DNA of 64,000 nt from Prochlorococcus sp. AG-355-J23 (GTDB lineage Bacteria > Cyanobacteriota > Cyanobacteriia > PCC-6307 > Cyanobiaceae): positions 37,893 through 101,892 of the forward strand of contig QCDR01000003.1 in the NCBI GenBank assembly GCA_003278705.1, read 5' to 3'. The notes below the pieces were generated by a model. That model was given only the letters and a program-made list of their open reading frames with translations. It was not told where the DNA came from and made no database searches. Position 1 is the stretch's first letter; the number at the start of each line of letters is the position of its first letter. This document shows, piece by piece, positions 55,582 to 64,000 of the stretch. The translations under genes were made by a program, and so were the position numbers.

Positions 55582-56135
55582 CTAATTATTTCTTTATGAA
55601 TTGCATTAATTATTTTCATAGCGACTTCTTCAATATTTTCCGTTTTTACTTGAATTCTTAAATCTGCTTGAGAATACAAATTTTCTCTAGATTGAAAAAT
55701 GCTCATATATAAATCATTTAGATTCTTTCCCTGAAGAAGTGGTCTATTTTCAATTTCATTTTTCAATCTTCCAATTGCTATATCTTCGTCGAGATCTATC
55801 CATGCAGTTATTCCCTGCCTTAAGATTCCCCAGTTTTCCGATTTGGTAACTATTCCTCCCCCGGTAGAGATTACTAATGAAGGAATTTTGATAGTTTCTT
55901 TAAGGCAGCTTGCTTCTAATTCACGGAAATTATTTTCTCCTTCATCATTAAAAATTTGATTGATAGATTTTTTTGCCAACTTCTCTATTAACGAATCTAA
56001 ATCAATATATTTATACTTCAATAATTCAGCCAGCTTCAAACCGGTTTGTGACTTACCAGAACCCATCATTCCTATTAAAAATATGCTTCTGCCCTTTAAA
56101 GTATGAACTATTTTTTTGATAATGGATTGTTCCAT
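55578..56135 (-). CDS. aroK: Shikimate kinase
   Basis: 185 residues; phosphorylates shikimate in aromatic amino-acid synthesis. P-loop GMMGSGKSQTGLKLAELL (near residue 22), the DLDSLIEKLAKKSI substrate-binding aspartates (near 46), EASCLKE, VISTGGGIVTKSENW (near 89) and the ENRPLLQG lid (near 135) are all intact. Convergent with the CRR7-like gene. Confidence 0.95.
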   Translation of the reverse strand: MEQSIIKKIVHTLKGRSIFLIGMMGSGKSQTGLKLAELLKYKYIDLDSLIEKLAKKSINQIFNDEGENNFRELEASCLKETIKIPSLVISTGGGIVTKSENWGILRQGITAWIDLDEDIAIGRLKNEIENRPLLQGKNLNDLYMSIFQSRENLYSQADLRIQVKTENIEEVAMKIINAIHKEIIS

Positions 56136-56185
56136 AAAGACAAAAGCGTATTTAAAACCTTAAGATAGTATTATCGCAGAAAGTT

Positions 56186-57112
56186 ATGACTTCTACACAA
56201 TCCAAACCATTACATGGAAAAGGACGTGAATGCGTCATAACTCGACGTGCCTGCTTTAGTTCTAGTCATCGTTATTGGCTTCCTGAAAAAACCCCAGAAG
56301 AAAATTTATCTCTTTTTGGAAATTGCAGTATTGCACCAGGTCATGGCCATAATTATGAACTTATTGTTTCAATGGGTGGAGAACTAGACTCTGATGGAAT
56401 GGTACTTAATCTCTCTGATGTAAAACACTGTATTAAAGATAAGGTTACTGGACAATTAGATTTTCGTTTTTTAAATGATGTCTGGCCTGAATTTAATGTT
56501 AATAATCGAGAAGGTATACTTCCCACGACTGAGTCATTAGTAAAGGTTATTTGGAGTCGTCTAAAGGATGATTTACCTCTTACAAGTCTAAGGCTTTATG
56601 AAAACCCAAATTTATGGGCAGATTATTTTGGAAAAAACATGGAAGCATTTTTAACAGTACAAACTCATTTTGCAGCCGCTCATAGACTTGCAAAAGAAGA
56701 GATTTCCTTTGATGAAAATAAAAAAATCTATGGGAAATGTGCCAGAGTTAATGGACATGGTCATAACTATCTTGTCGACATAACTGTAAAAGGAGACATT
56801 GATAAAAGAACGGGAATGGTTTGCGACTTATCTGCGCTCCAGGAGATAATTAATGATTTGGTTGTTGAACAACTAGATCATACTTTTCTAAATAAAGACA
56901 TCGAATTCTTCCAAAACTGTGTTCCAACTGCTGAAAATATAGCTTTATATATTTCTGATATTCTTAAAAATCCAATACATGAACTTGGTGCAACATTACA
57001 CAAAATAAGACTCCAAGAGAGCCCAAATAATGCTGCAGAAATTTATGTTGATCAAAAGCTAACCAATTCATTGAAGTTAAAATTTGAAAATAGTTTAGTC
57101 TCACAAACTTGA
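56186..57112 (+). CDS. Tandem 6-pyruvoyl-tetrahydropterin synthase/QueD-like protein
   Basis: 308 residues, two PTPS domains fused. Domain 1 (about 10-150) has FSSSHRYW and GNCSIAPGHGHNY with zinc His residues and the active-site Cys. Domain 2 (about 153-300) has FAAAHRL and GKCARVNGHGHNY. The catalytic L-D-H motif is kept in domain 2 (QLDHTFLN) but reads QLDFRFLN in domain 1, so domain 1 may be inactive. Family members act in pterin or queuosine synthesis. Its stop overlaps the RibD-like gene by 4 bases. Confidence 0.88.
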   Translation: MTSTQSKPLHGKGRECVITRRACFSSSHRYWLPEKTPEENLSLFGNCSIAPGHGHNYELIVSMGGELDSDGMVLNLSDVKHCIKDKVTGQLDFRFLNDVWPEFNVNNREGILPTTESLVKVIWSRLKDDLPLTSLRLYENPNLWADYFGKNMEAFLTVQTHFAAAHRLAKEEISFDENKKIYGKCARVNGHGHNYLVDITVKGDIDKRTGMVCDLSALQEIINDLVVEQLDHTFLNKDIEFFQNCVPTAENIALYISDILKNPIHELGATLHKIRLQESPNNAAEIYVDQKLTNSLKLKFENSLVSQT

Positions 57113-57759
57113 GTATCCCAAGAGTAATAATTGTTATAGCATCTAGTCTTGATGGGAGAATTGCATTTCCTGAAGGTGGAGAATCGCATCTTGGAAGCGA
57201 AGATGATAAAAAAATGTTAAATCAACATTTATCAATGGTTGACGCCACCATTTTTGGTTTAGGTACTTTAATAGCTCATCAATCAACTTACCTAATTAAA
57301 AATCTCAATGGTAATGACGAAGTAACAATATCAAAAAAACAACCAATTTCTATAGTTGCTTCAAATAGCAAAAAATTTAACAGTAATTGGGAATACTTTC
57401 GTCAACCAATTAGAAGATGGCTAATAAGCTCAAGTAAAGTTGATAACTCGTCGAATAATGCCTTCGAGAAACAACTCTTTTTCGAAGATTCATGGAGTAA
57501 AACTTTAATTTCACTTAAAAAACAAGGGATAAATGATCTAGCTCTTTTAGGAGGTGCAAAACTTATAAATTCATTCATAAAAGAGGATCTAATAACAGAT
57601 ATAAAAATTACAATAATTCCACAAATTATTGGAGGTAAATATACATGGATCCCTCCAGAAGAAACAATTGAGATTTTTAATCTCAAAAGACTATGGGAAA
57701 TAAAATCAATTAAAAATTTAATGAATAATGAAATCCATATCCATTACAAAAAAATTTGA
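57109..57759 (+). CDS. RibD C-terminal-type reductase
   Basis: 216 residues, a DHFR-like fold: VIIVIASSLDGRIAFPEGGESHLGSEDDKKML at the start and DLALLGGAKLINSFIKEDLITDIKITIIPQIIGGKYTWIP near residues 144-186. RibD-type pyrimidine reductases act in riboflavin synthesis and related enzymes reduce pterins; its coupling to the PTPS gene (TTGA overlap, TTG start) favours a pterin-like substrate. The N-terminal deaminase domain of RibD is absent. Confidence 0.85.
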   Translation: MSIPRVIIVIASSLDGRIAFPEGGESHLGSEDDKKMLNQHLSMVDATIFGLGTLIAHQSTYLIKNLNGNDEVTISKKQPISIVASNSKKFNSNWEYFRQPIRRWLISSSKVDNSSNNAFEKQLFFEDSWSKTLISLKKQGINDLALLGGAKLINSFIKEDLITDIKITIIPQIIGGKYTWIPPEETIEIFNLKRLWEIKSIKNLMNNEIHIHYKKI

Positions 57760-57776
57760 AATAGATTCAATAATAA

Positions 57777-58931
57777 ATGAACCAAAAAATACATAAAGTT
57801 GAAGTCAAATTGTCAATTAAAGAAATCTCCAAGGAGATATGGAATGAATTAACAAATGAAATCAATAATCCTTTCTATGAATGGACTTGGCTTAAAAACC
57901 TTGAAATATCAAAAAGTGTCTCAAGAGAAACTGGTTGGCAACCTCTATATTTTGTTGCTTATAAAAATGAAGAAATATTAGGAATTGCTCCACTTTTTTT
58001 AAAAAATCATAGCTATGGAGAATTCATTTTTGATCAATCATTTGCAAGATTGGCTCAAGAGCTGAATTTAAATTATTACCCTAAATTAATTGGAATGAGT
58101 CCTTATAGTCCTGTGAATGGATATCAATTTTTTTATAAAAAAAATGAAGATAAGAAAGAAATTACAAATTTACTCATAAGCCATATCGAAACCTTCGCGA
58201 TTACAAACAAAATTTTAAGTTGTAATTTTTTATATATTGATGAAAGCTGGGGCGACCATCTTAAATCTTTGGGATACCATGAATGGATAAATTCCAGCAG
58301 TGAATGGAGGAGTAATGGAGAAAAAACGTTTGATGATTTTCTTTCAAGATTTAACTCTAATCAGAGAAAAAATATAAAAAAAGAGAGGAAATCAATTACT
58401 AAACAAGATATTAAAATAAAAATTTTTCATGAAAATGATATCAACCAAGAAATACTCAAAAAAATGCATAATTTTTATGAACAGCATTGTTCGAGGTGGG
58501 GAGTCTGGGGAAGTAAATATTTAACATCTACATTTTTCGAAAAAATTCTTGATAATAAAAAAAATCTTTTACTTTTTAGCGCATCAAAAAATGATTGTAA
58601 TGATATTTTTGCTATGTCGATGTGCGTTAAAAATAAAAACAACTTATGGGGTAGATATTGGGGTAGTCAAGAAGAAATATCTAATTTACATTTTGAATTA
58701 TGCTACTACCAGCCAATTGAATGGGCAATAAACAATAGTATCCATTTGTTTGATCCTGGAGCAGGCGGGAAACATAAAAGAAGGAGGGGGTTTTTTGCGA
58801 AAAGTACCATTAGCTTGCATAAGTGGTTTGATAAAAATATGGAAAATATAATTTATCCTTGGCTAAATGAAGTTAATAAACAAACTAAGATGGAAATTGA
58901 ATTTGAAAATAAATCTATACCCTTTAAATAA
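57777..58931 (+). CDS. FemAB-like/DUF482 acyltransferase
   Basis: 384 residues of the peptidogalycan-biosynthesis-like GNAT family: WNELTNEINNPFYEWTWLKNLEIS, YFVAYKNEEILGIAPLFLKNHSYGEFIFDQSFA near residue 59, FNSNQRKNIKKERKSI near 196, and FDPGAGGKHKRRRGF near 325 are typical. The substrate is unknown. Follows the RibD-like gene by 17 bp on the same strand. Confidence 0.82.
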   Translation: MNQKIHKVEVKLSIKEISKEIWNELTNEINNPFYEWTWLKNLEISKSVSRETGWQPLYFVAYKNEEILGIAPLFLKNHSYGEFIFDQSFARLAQELNLNYYPKLIGMSPYSPVNGYQFFYKKNEDKKEITNLLISHIETFAITNKILSCNFLYIDESWGDHLKSLGYHEWINSSSEWRSNGEKTFDDFLSRFNSNQRKNIKKERKSITKQDIKIKIFHENDINQEILKKMHNFYEQHCSRWGVWGSKYLTSTFFEKILDNKKNLLLFSASKNDCNDIFAMSMCVKNKNNLWGRYWGSQEEISNLHFELCYYQPIEWAINNSIHLFDPGAGGKHKRRRGFFAKSTISLHKWFDKNMENIIYPWLNEVNKQTKMEIEFENKSIPFK

Positions 58932-58991
58932 AAAATTATTTAGCTTTACCAAAGATTATATTAGTAATATAGTTTTTATTAACTACTAAGG

Positions 58992-59378
58992 ATGGATTCT
59001 AGTAAAAGTTTCGATGAAAAAATAAAGATTGATGATAATCTATCCAACCGATATATAGACTTAGATCCAAACGGTTATTTTATTATAAAAGTAGATTTAG
59101 TAGAAAATAAAATAATTTTGGAGCACTATCTAAATAATATTAATGATGACGGATATGCGCTTGACCCAGAAACAAATGAACCAATTAAATGCGACTCTAA
59201 AAATAAAAGAGTTAGTAATGAAGTTTTTGAAGGTATTAGTGCAAAACAACTTGGAATATTAATCACTGAAGAAAGAAATGACTTAATCACCAGATTCGAC
59301 CATGCTCTATATTTAGGCCGGGAACTACAAAAAGCAGAAGAATGTTTATACAAAAAATTACCATATATCCAAGATTAA
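58992..59378 (+). CDS. DUF4346 protein
   Basis: 128 residues: IDLDPNGYFIIKVDLVENKIILEHYLNNINDDGYALDPETNEPI (residues 22-65), then helices ending RFDHALYLGRELQKAEECLYK. This fits DUF4346, a small cyanobacterial family of unknown function. Soluble. Stands alone between the acyltransferase and petL-like genes. Confidence 0.75.
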   Translation: MDSSKSFDEKIKIDDNLSNRYIDLDPNGYFIIKVDLVENKIILEHYLNNINDDGYALDPETNEPIKCDSKNKRVSNEVFEGISAKQLGILITEERNDLITRFDHALYLGRELQKAEECLYKKLPYIQD

Positions 59379-59442
59379 GAAATTAAACGAAAAAATCTAA
59401 TCTTTTCATCTGATGTTAAATTAAATAAAAATAAAAAAATTA

Positions 59443-59535
59443 ATGAACATCATTTTCTATATTGCATTTATTGGCTTTGGTTTTGGAGCTGCTTTCGCAT
59501 TAGATAAGCTCTTAAGAGCAGTTAAATTAATTTAA
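59443..59535 (+). CDS. petL: Cytochrome b6f subunit PetL-like micro-protein
   Basis: 30 residues: MNIIFYIAFIGFGFGAAFALDKLLRAVKLI. A single transmembrane helix (about residues 3-20) with a short basic end L-x-x-A-V-K-L-I matches the PetL pattern, the small subunit VI of cytochrome b6f. Too short for gene finders. It ends 4 bp before the convergent rimO stop. The name is from recall of the family end motif; PetM, PetN and PetG do not fit as well. Confidence 0.6.
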   Translation: MNIIFYIAFIGFGFGAAFALDKLLRAVKLI

Positions 59536-59538
59536 AAA

Positions 59539-60903
59539 CTACAAAATTTTAATAATCTCTCCATACAAATCATATTCATCCGCAAAAGAAATATTTGCTT
59601 CAACAAATTTACCAATATAATTTTTCAAATCTATTTTAGTATTAGTAGATAAAAACACATTCCCATCAATTTCAGGAGCGAAATTATAGGACCGACCTAT
59701 TAATTCTTTATTATCTGATATTTTTTCTACCAAAATCTTCATTTTTGAAGCAACATATGTCTGATTTTTAAATTTAGAGATATTTTGTTGAACTGAAATA
59801 ACGTTATCTTTTCTTGCCTCTGCAACCTCTGGGGAAACTTTATTTGGCAAATGAAAAGCTGCAGTTCCTTCCTCAGGAGAAAAAATAAACACTCCCACAT
59901 GATCAAATTTGTGCCTATCCAAAAATCCGAGAAGATGTTCAAAATGTTCCTTTTTCTCTCCCGGAAAACCAACAATGAGACTAGTTCTTAATACAGCAGT
60001 TGGAATTTCTTCTCTAATTTTCTCCAAAATTGATTCATTCAAAGAAGCCTGCCAAGGTCTATTCATACTCTTCAATACATCTGAATGACTATGCTGAAGT
60101 GGTAAATCAAAGTAAGGCACTATATTCTTTGAATTTTTAAAAGCTCTAATAACTTCATCAGTTAAACCCGTTGGATAAGCATAATGTATCCTTATCCAAG
60201 GAATTGGAACTTTAGAAAGCTCATTCAAAAGTTTGGCTAAAGATGGTTTTCCATAAATATCTTGACCATAATTAGTTGTTATTTGACTAATTAATATGAT
60301 TTCTTGAATACCCTGTTTTGCAAGACTTTTGGCTTCTGAAACTATAGATTCTATTGTTCTACTTCTTTGAGGACCTCTCAACTTAGGAATGATACAAAAA
60401 GCGCAATTATAGTTGCAGCCTTCAGCAATGCGAAGATAAGCAACAAATTTATTTTTATCTACAAAACGAGGCATTTCCTCATCTGCAATAAATTCAGGTA
60501 TTTTTGAAACTTCATTAACGATTTCCCCTTTTTCTACTCTGTCTAAAACCTTGGCTATCTTTTGATAATCTCCTGTTCCAACCAAACCTTTTATTTCAGG
60601 GATTTCTTTTATAAGCTCATCTTTAAAATGCTGAGCCATACAGCCTGCAACTATTACTTCCTTTCCTTGATTTGTATATTCTAGAATTTTTCTAATAGAT
60701 TCTTCTCTAGCTGTTTCAATAAAACTGCAAGTATTTACAACAACAACATTTGCATCATTTATATTGCTGTCAACTTCATAACCCTCTTTATCTAATAAGC
60801 CTTGCATATGTTCAGTATCAACAAGATTTTTCTCACAACCAACATGACTGAATGCAACCTTAGATAGTTTCTTTTCTTTTATATTGAGACTATTTTGTTT
60901 CAC
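59539..60903 (-). CDS. rimO: Ribosomal protein S12 methylthiotransferase
   Basis: Radical-SAM enzyme that adds a methylthio group to S12 Asp88. The N-terminal UPF0004 domain has Cys in [20 protein letters not shown] and VAGCMAQHF; the radical-SAM cluster is [12 protein letters not shown] (near residue 168); a TRAM domain is C-terminal (about 390-454). 454 residues, normal. RimO rather than MiaB is indicated by the VGCEKNLVD start. Confidence 0.95.
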   Translation of the reverse strand: MKQNSLNIKEKKLSKVAFSHVGCEKNLVDTEHMQGLLDKEGYEVDSNINDANVVVVNTCSFIETAREESIRKILEYTNQGKEVIVAGCMAQHFKDELIKEIPEIKGLVGTGDYQKIAKVLDRVEKGEIVNEVSKIPEFIADEEMPRFVDKNKFVAYLRIAEGCNYNCAFCIIPKLRGPQRSRTIESIVSEAKSLAKQGIQEIILISQITTNYGQDIYGKPSLAKLLNELSKVPIPWIRIHYAYPTGLTDEVIRAFKNSKNIVPYFDLPLQHSHSDVLKSMNRPWQASLNESILEKIREEIPTAVLRTSLIVGFPGEKKEHFEHLLGFLDRHKFDHVGVFIFSPEEGTAAFHLPNKVSPEVAEARKDNVISVQQNISKFKNQTYVASKMKILVEKISDNKELIGRSYNFAPEIDGNVFLSTNTKIDLKNYIGKFVEANISFADEYDLYGEIIKIL

Positions 60904-61008
60904 AACTTGAAAAATAAGAATTAAAAGATTTATACAGCATTTCGTATATAACTCTTATGCCAAGATAATATTAGGATAGATAATGTAAATAACAAACTTT
61001 CTTTTTGT

Positions 61009-61944
61009 ATGGCCCTTAAGAATTTCAACAGAAGAAATAAAAAAGATTTGAAATGGCCAAAAATCATAATTGCAATCCTTAGCACTATAGGCATAGTTGA
61101 TACAGGTTCGATTACTTTAAAAAACTGGGGATTATTTACTTCACTTTCATGCCCAGGGATACAAAATGGTTGTGAAACAGTTTTAAATAGTCCTTGGGGT
61201 ACTTTATTTGAAAATAATCAAATTAATATACCTCTCTCATTAGCTGGATTCATAACATATTTATCAATATTAGTTATCACAATAGTACTGTCGCTTAATT
61301 TAATTTCCCCAAAAGAAAAACTAAATAATCTTTTATGGTGGTTAGTATTTCTAATTTCTTGTGCGTCATCAACATTTAGCTTTTTATTGATAAATATAAT
61401 GTTTTTTAAGATTCAAGCATATTGCTTTTTTTGTATACTTTCCGCAATTTTATCGTTTTCTATCTTTATAATTTCTATGATTGGAGCAAAGTTCGACAGT
61501 AGAGAACCTATGATTTTTAGAGGTTTCATTGTAGCCATTAGTGTCCTGCTGGGGGGCCTAATTTGGTCAACAAACGTTGACCCCTCTAATGCAATTGATG
61601 TTGCAAACCCCACTGAAAATGTATCACCAATAATTACCACTTCAAGCTCTCCCCAGAAGGTAAAGTTTGCAAAATTTTTAAGTGAAAACAATATTATTAT
61701 GTATAGTGCATACTGGTGCCCACATTGCCACGATCAGAAACAATTATTTGGTAAGAAAGCAGTTAAAGAATTAAAAGTAGTTGAGTGTGCTAAAGATGGT
61801 AAAGATAATGAGTATGAGCTATGCCAAACCAAAGGAATCAGTGGTTTTCCTTCTTGGGAAATAAATGGAGAAATTATTAGTGGTACGCGTGACTTAAATG
61901 AATTAGCAACAAAAACCGACTATCAGGGAGATCTTAATTTTTAA
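61009..61944 (+). CDS. VKOR-thioredoxin fusion (disulfide bond formation)
   Basis: 311 residues. Five membrane helices with SCPGIQNGCETVLNSPWGTLF (loop cysteines near residues 48-54) and the quinone-site CxxC in QAYCFFCILS (near 140), then a periplasmic/lumenal thioredoxin domain with YWCPHCHDQKQLFG (near 231). VKOR oxidises a thioredoxin-like partner using quinone; fused forms are known in cyanobacteria and as plant LTO1, where they support PSII assembly. Starts at ATG 61009. Confidence 0.92.
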   Translation: MALKNFNRRNKKDLKWPKIIIAILSTIGIVDTGSITLKNWGLFTSLSCPGIQNGCETVLNSPWGTLFENNQINIPLSLAGFITYLSILVITIVLSLNLISPKEKLNNLLWWLVFLISCASSTFSFLLINIMFFKIQAYCFFCILSAILSFSIFIISMIGAKFDSREPMIFRGFIVAISVLLGGLIWSTNVDPSNAIDVANPTENVSPIITTSSSPQKVKFAKFLSENNIIMYSAYWCPHCHDQKQLFGKKAVKELKVVECAKDGKDNEYELCQTKGISGFPSWEINGEIISGTRDLNELATKTDYQGDLNF

Positions 61945-63601
61945 TGAATCTTTTTTGAATTTTTTGATCTAACTGTTGTCTTGTATGGCATGCCCAATTT
62001 TTATCTTTATCAGGGAAATCATCTCTATAATGCCCTCCTCTACTTTCTTCTCTAAATAGACAAGCTTTTAATAAAGTTATGGTGGTTATTTGTCTATTCT
62101 TTAAATCAAGTAAAAGATTTAAGGCTCTTCTATTACGTTCACTAAGTTTTATTTTTTGATCAAATTTTATTTTTTCAAGACTATTTAGTAAATCATTTTT
62201 ATTTAATTTATCTATATCATTTTGAATATAGTTTAAAAATTTACTCATATTTACCTTATTTCGAGATACCCCTAAATTTAACCAACATAGTTTTCTTAGT
62301 TCATCAATTTTTTCAACAATTATAGAAATTTGATCTTCTTTAGGATCTTCAATATCAAACTCTTGAAATGATCTATCAAATTTTTCAAATTTAGTAAGGT
62401 CATTCAAAACAATTGAAGACATTTTTCTTGCGAAAACAAGACACTCCATCAGTGAATTACTTGCCAGTCTATTAGCACCATGCACACCTGTAGAAGCAAC
62501 TTCTCCAACGGCATATAATCCTTTTCTTGTTGAAGATGCATTTAGATCAGTTTTAACACCTCCCATCCAATAGTGAGCTGCAGGAGCTACGGGAATAACC
62601 TCATTTAAAGGGTTAACGCCATAATCCTGACATCGACTTAAGATCGTTGGGAAGCGCTCTACAATTTTTTCTGGGTCAATATACCGAAGATCTAAGCCAA
62701 CATGGTCTACATTATTATCATGCATATTTTTCATAATTGCTCTACTTACCTGATCTCTAGTAGCTAGATCGCGATTTTCAAGATTTTTAACTGGACTTTC
62801 ACCATTTTTATCAATTAAAATCGCTCCTTCCCCTCTAAGTGCCTCAGATATTAAGAAGCAAGGTGCACCATAAAATTTTAAAGCTGTTGGATGAAATTGA
62901 ACAAACTCCAAATCTTCGATAGCAGCTCCTGCTTTCCATGCAAGAGCAATCCCTTCACCAGAGGATTGAGCAGGATTTGTTGTGTTTGTAAATAAGTGTC
63001 CACCCCCACCTGTAGCCAAAACAACAGCTCTAGATTTAATCCAATATAAATTTGCTCCATCAAGAACCTGAACTCCTCTACATTCTTTATTTTCAATGAG
63101 AAGTTCAGTTACTCTTACACCCCTGCAGTGAAGAATATTTTTTTGATTCTCAATATGATCTTCTAGAACTTCTACTAATGCTCTTCCAGTACGATCTTTA
63201 ACATGTAAGACTCTTCTTCGTGAATGGGCTGCTTCCAAGGTAGTAGCTAGTTGATCAGAACTTTGATCAAAAATCATCCCTAAATTCTGCAACCTTTCTA
63301 CACAACCTGGAGCTTCTTTAACCAGCATTTCTACAGCTTGAAAATCACATAGTCCATCACCTGCTTTTAAAGTATCCTCAGCATGAAGATCAAATGAATC
63401 ATCTTGTCTAACAACAGATGCGATTCCTCCTTGAGCCCATCTACTGGAAGATACCTTACTAGTATTTCTATTTAAAAGAAGCACTTTTAAATTTGAGGGT
63501 AATTCAAGACAAGTCATAAGACCAGCAGCTCCAGCACCTATAACGATTACATCCCAATTATTTATTGGTATCGGTTCTTGCGAAAATGGAGGCCTTAACA
63601 T
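61934..63601 (-). CDS. nadB: L-aspartate oxidase
   Basis: FAD enzyme that makes iminoaspartate for NAD synthesis. 555 residues: VIVIGAGAAGLMTCLEL (FAD fold, near residue 20), SSRWAQGGIASV (near 52), DLEFVQFHPTAL (near 232), YWMGGVKTDLNASS (near 342) and HGANRLASNSLMECLVFAR (near 374). The C-terminal helical domain is complete. Its end overlaps the VKOR gene by 11 bp; its start overlaps the upstream gene's stop (TAATG). Confidence 0.95.
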   Translation of the reverse strand: MLRPPFSQEPIPINNWDVIVIGAGAAGLMTCLELPSNLKVLLLNRNTSKVSSSRWAQGGIASVVRQDDSFDLHAEDTLKAGDGLCDFQAVEMLVKEAPGCVERLQNLGMIFDQSSDQLATTLEAAHSRRRVLHVKDRTGRALVEVLEDHIENQKNILHCRGVRVTELLIENKECRGVQVLDGANLYWIKSRAVVLATGGGGHLFTNTTNPAQSSGEGIALAWKAGAAIEDLEFVQFHPTALKFYGAPCFLISEALRGEGAILIDKNGESPVKNLENRDLATRDQVSRAIMKNMHDNNVDHVGLDLRYIDPEKIVERFPTILSRCQDYGVNPLNEVIPVAPAAHYWMGGVKTDLNASSTRKGLYAVGEVASTGVHGANRLASNSLMECLVFARKMSSIVLNDLTKFEKFDRSFQEFDIEDPKEDQISIIVEKIDELRKLCWLNLGVSRNKVNMSKFLNYIQNDIDKLNKNDLLNSLEKIKFDQKIKLSERNRRALNLLLDLKNRQITTITLLKACLFREESRGGHYRDDFPDKDKNWACHTRQQLDQKIQKRFIKN

Positions 63602-64000
63602 TAAACCAATCCACTAAAAGTTGGTTGCAGAATTGCTAAAACAATAAAAATACCGTCAACAATTAATGTCGTTTGAATTACGTAACCAGAAACTAACAAT
63701 GCTTTACCAATAGTAGTATTAATTGTGCCAGAATCTAAAATTTCTTTTGAAATAAACCAAAGTATAAGAGCAACAAAAACGATAATAGATAATGATTTTA
63801 TTTGAATAAGACTTTCTGAAGTTTTTTGAAGAATCATGGGTGCATTTTCAGAATCTGCTGTAATTACCTGCTTCCATTGATCCATGATTCCGATTAAAAA
63901 TATTGTAATATCGGTAACTGCGGTTCCAAATAAAGAAGAGATATAAAAACTTGAACCTATTTTCCAATTAGTACCAAATCCAATTAAAGCAAATGGGAGA
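63601..64000 (-). CDS. Conserved cyanobacterial membrane protein (cut by window end)
   Basis: The minus-strand frame stays open from the stop at 63601 to the window edge, so the N-terminus lies outside. The visible part starts LPFALIGFGTNWKIGSSFYISSLFGTAVTDITIFLIGIMDQW (partly upstream of the internal Met at 63885) and has three or four hydrophobic helices, ending LILAILQPTFSGLV-like. It may be a DUF3177-type protein, but I am unsure. TAATG overlap with nadB suggests co-expression. Confidence 0.7.
   Translation of the reverse strand, partial: LPFALIGFGTNWKIGSSFYISSLFGTAVTDITIFLIGIMDQWKQVITADSENAPMILQKTSESLIQIKSLSIIVFVALILWFISKEILDSGTINTTIGKALLVSGYVIQTTLIVDGIFIVLAILQPTFSGLV

Overview
The window looks like a chromosomal segment of a marine picocyanobacterium, most likely a high-light Prochlorococcus. 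It is very AT-rich and densely packed, with many TTG or GTG starts and start/stop overlaps. Its genes are typical of that group: NDH-1 subunits (ndhA, I, G, E, D, F, M, O), RbcR, RpaA, RpaB, a PedR-like regulator, Ycf3, Ycf34, a Ycf33-like protein, and the carotenoid genes crtP, crtB and crtQ. The strain assignment is inferred from gene content.

Layout. 1-8.2 kb: the end of trpB, a rhodanese, a lysine/asparagine-rich membrane-anchored protein, gltA, the ndhA-ndhI-ndhG-ndhE operon, nadK and a CYTH protein. 8.2-21.2 kb: PedR-like regulator, metF, a sugar nucleotidyltransferase, scpA, ndhD, ndhF, an NnrU/Z-ISO-like membrane protein, rbcR, a DUF3172 protein, ndhM, crtP, crtB and an RRM protein. 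21.2-34.9 kb: cca, ycf34, tsaB, the lipid-synthesis run plsX-fabH-fabD-plsC downstream of rpaB, then radA, ycf3, a copper-type P-ATPase, tmk, holB and rpaA. 44.1-64 kb: ordinary chromosome again, with an ABC ATPase, cysK, a DnaJ-like protein, ndhO, crtQ, hemD, rbfA, a CRR7-like protein, aroK, a tandem PTPS, rimO, VKOR-thioredoxin and nadB.

Accessory region. Between 36003 and 44007 an element of about 8.0 kb is inserted in the 3' end of a tRNA-Asn(GTT) gene. A 15-bp direct repeat of the tRNA 3' end marks both sides. Inside it are a small HTH (excisionase-like) gene, a small helical protein and a P4-type tyrosine integrase in one overlapping operon next to the left end. They are followed by a zinc-ribbon protein, three short genes, a serine recombinase, a seven-gene operon of small exported and membrane proteins, and a GIY-YIG/T5orf172-like protein beside the tRNA. 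Repeats of the form (G/A)GACTA(G/A)TAA cluster at both ends and look like integrase arm sites. The layout resembles the tRNA-targeted integrative elements known from Prochlorococcus (tycheposons). The cargo operon matches no function I recognise and is the best candidate for an undescribed system.

The core genes are mostly photosynthetic and biosynthetic housekeeping. NDH-1 supports cyclic electron flow and CO2 uptake, RpaA/RpaB/RbcR/PedR are light and carbon regulators, and crtB-crtP-(Z-ISO)-crtQ give the route from GGPP to lycopene apart from the final cis-trans isomerase.
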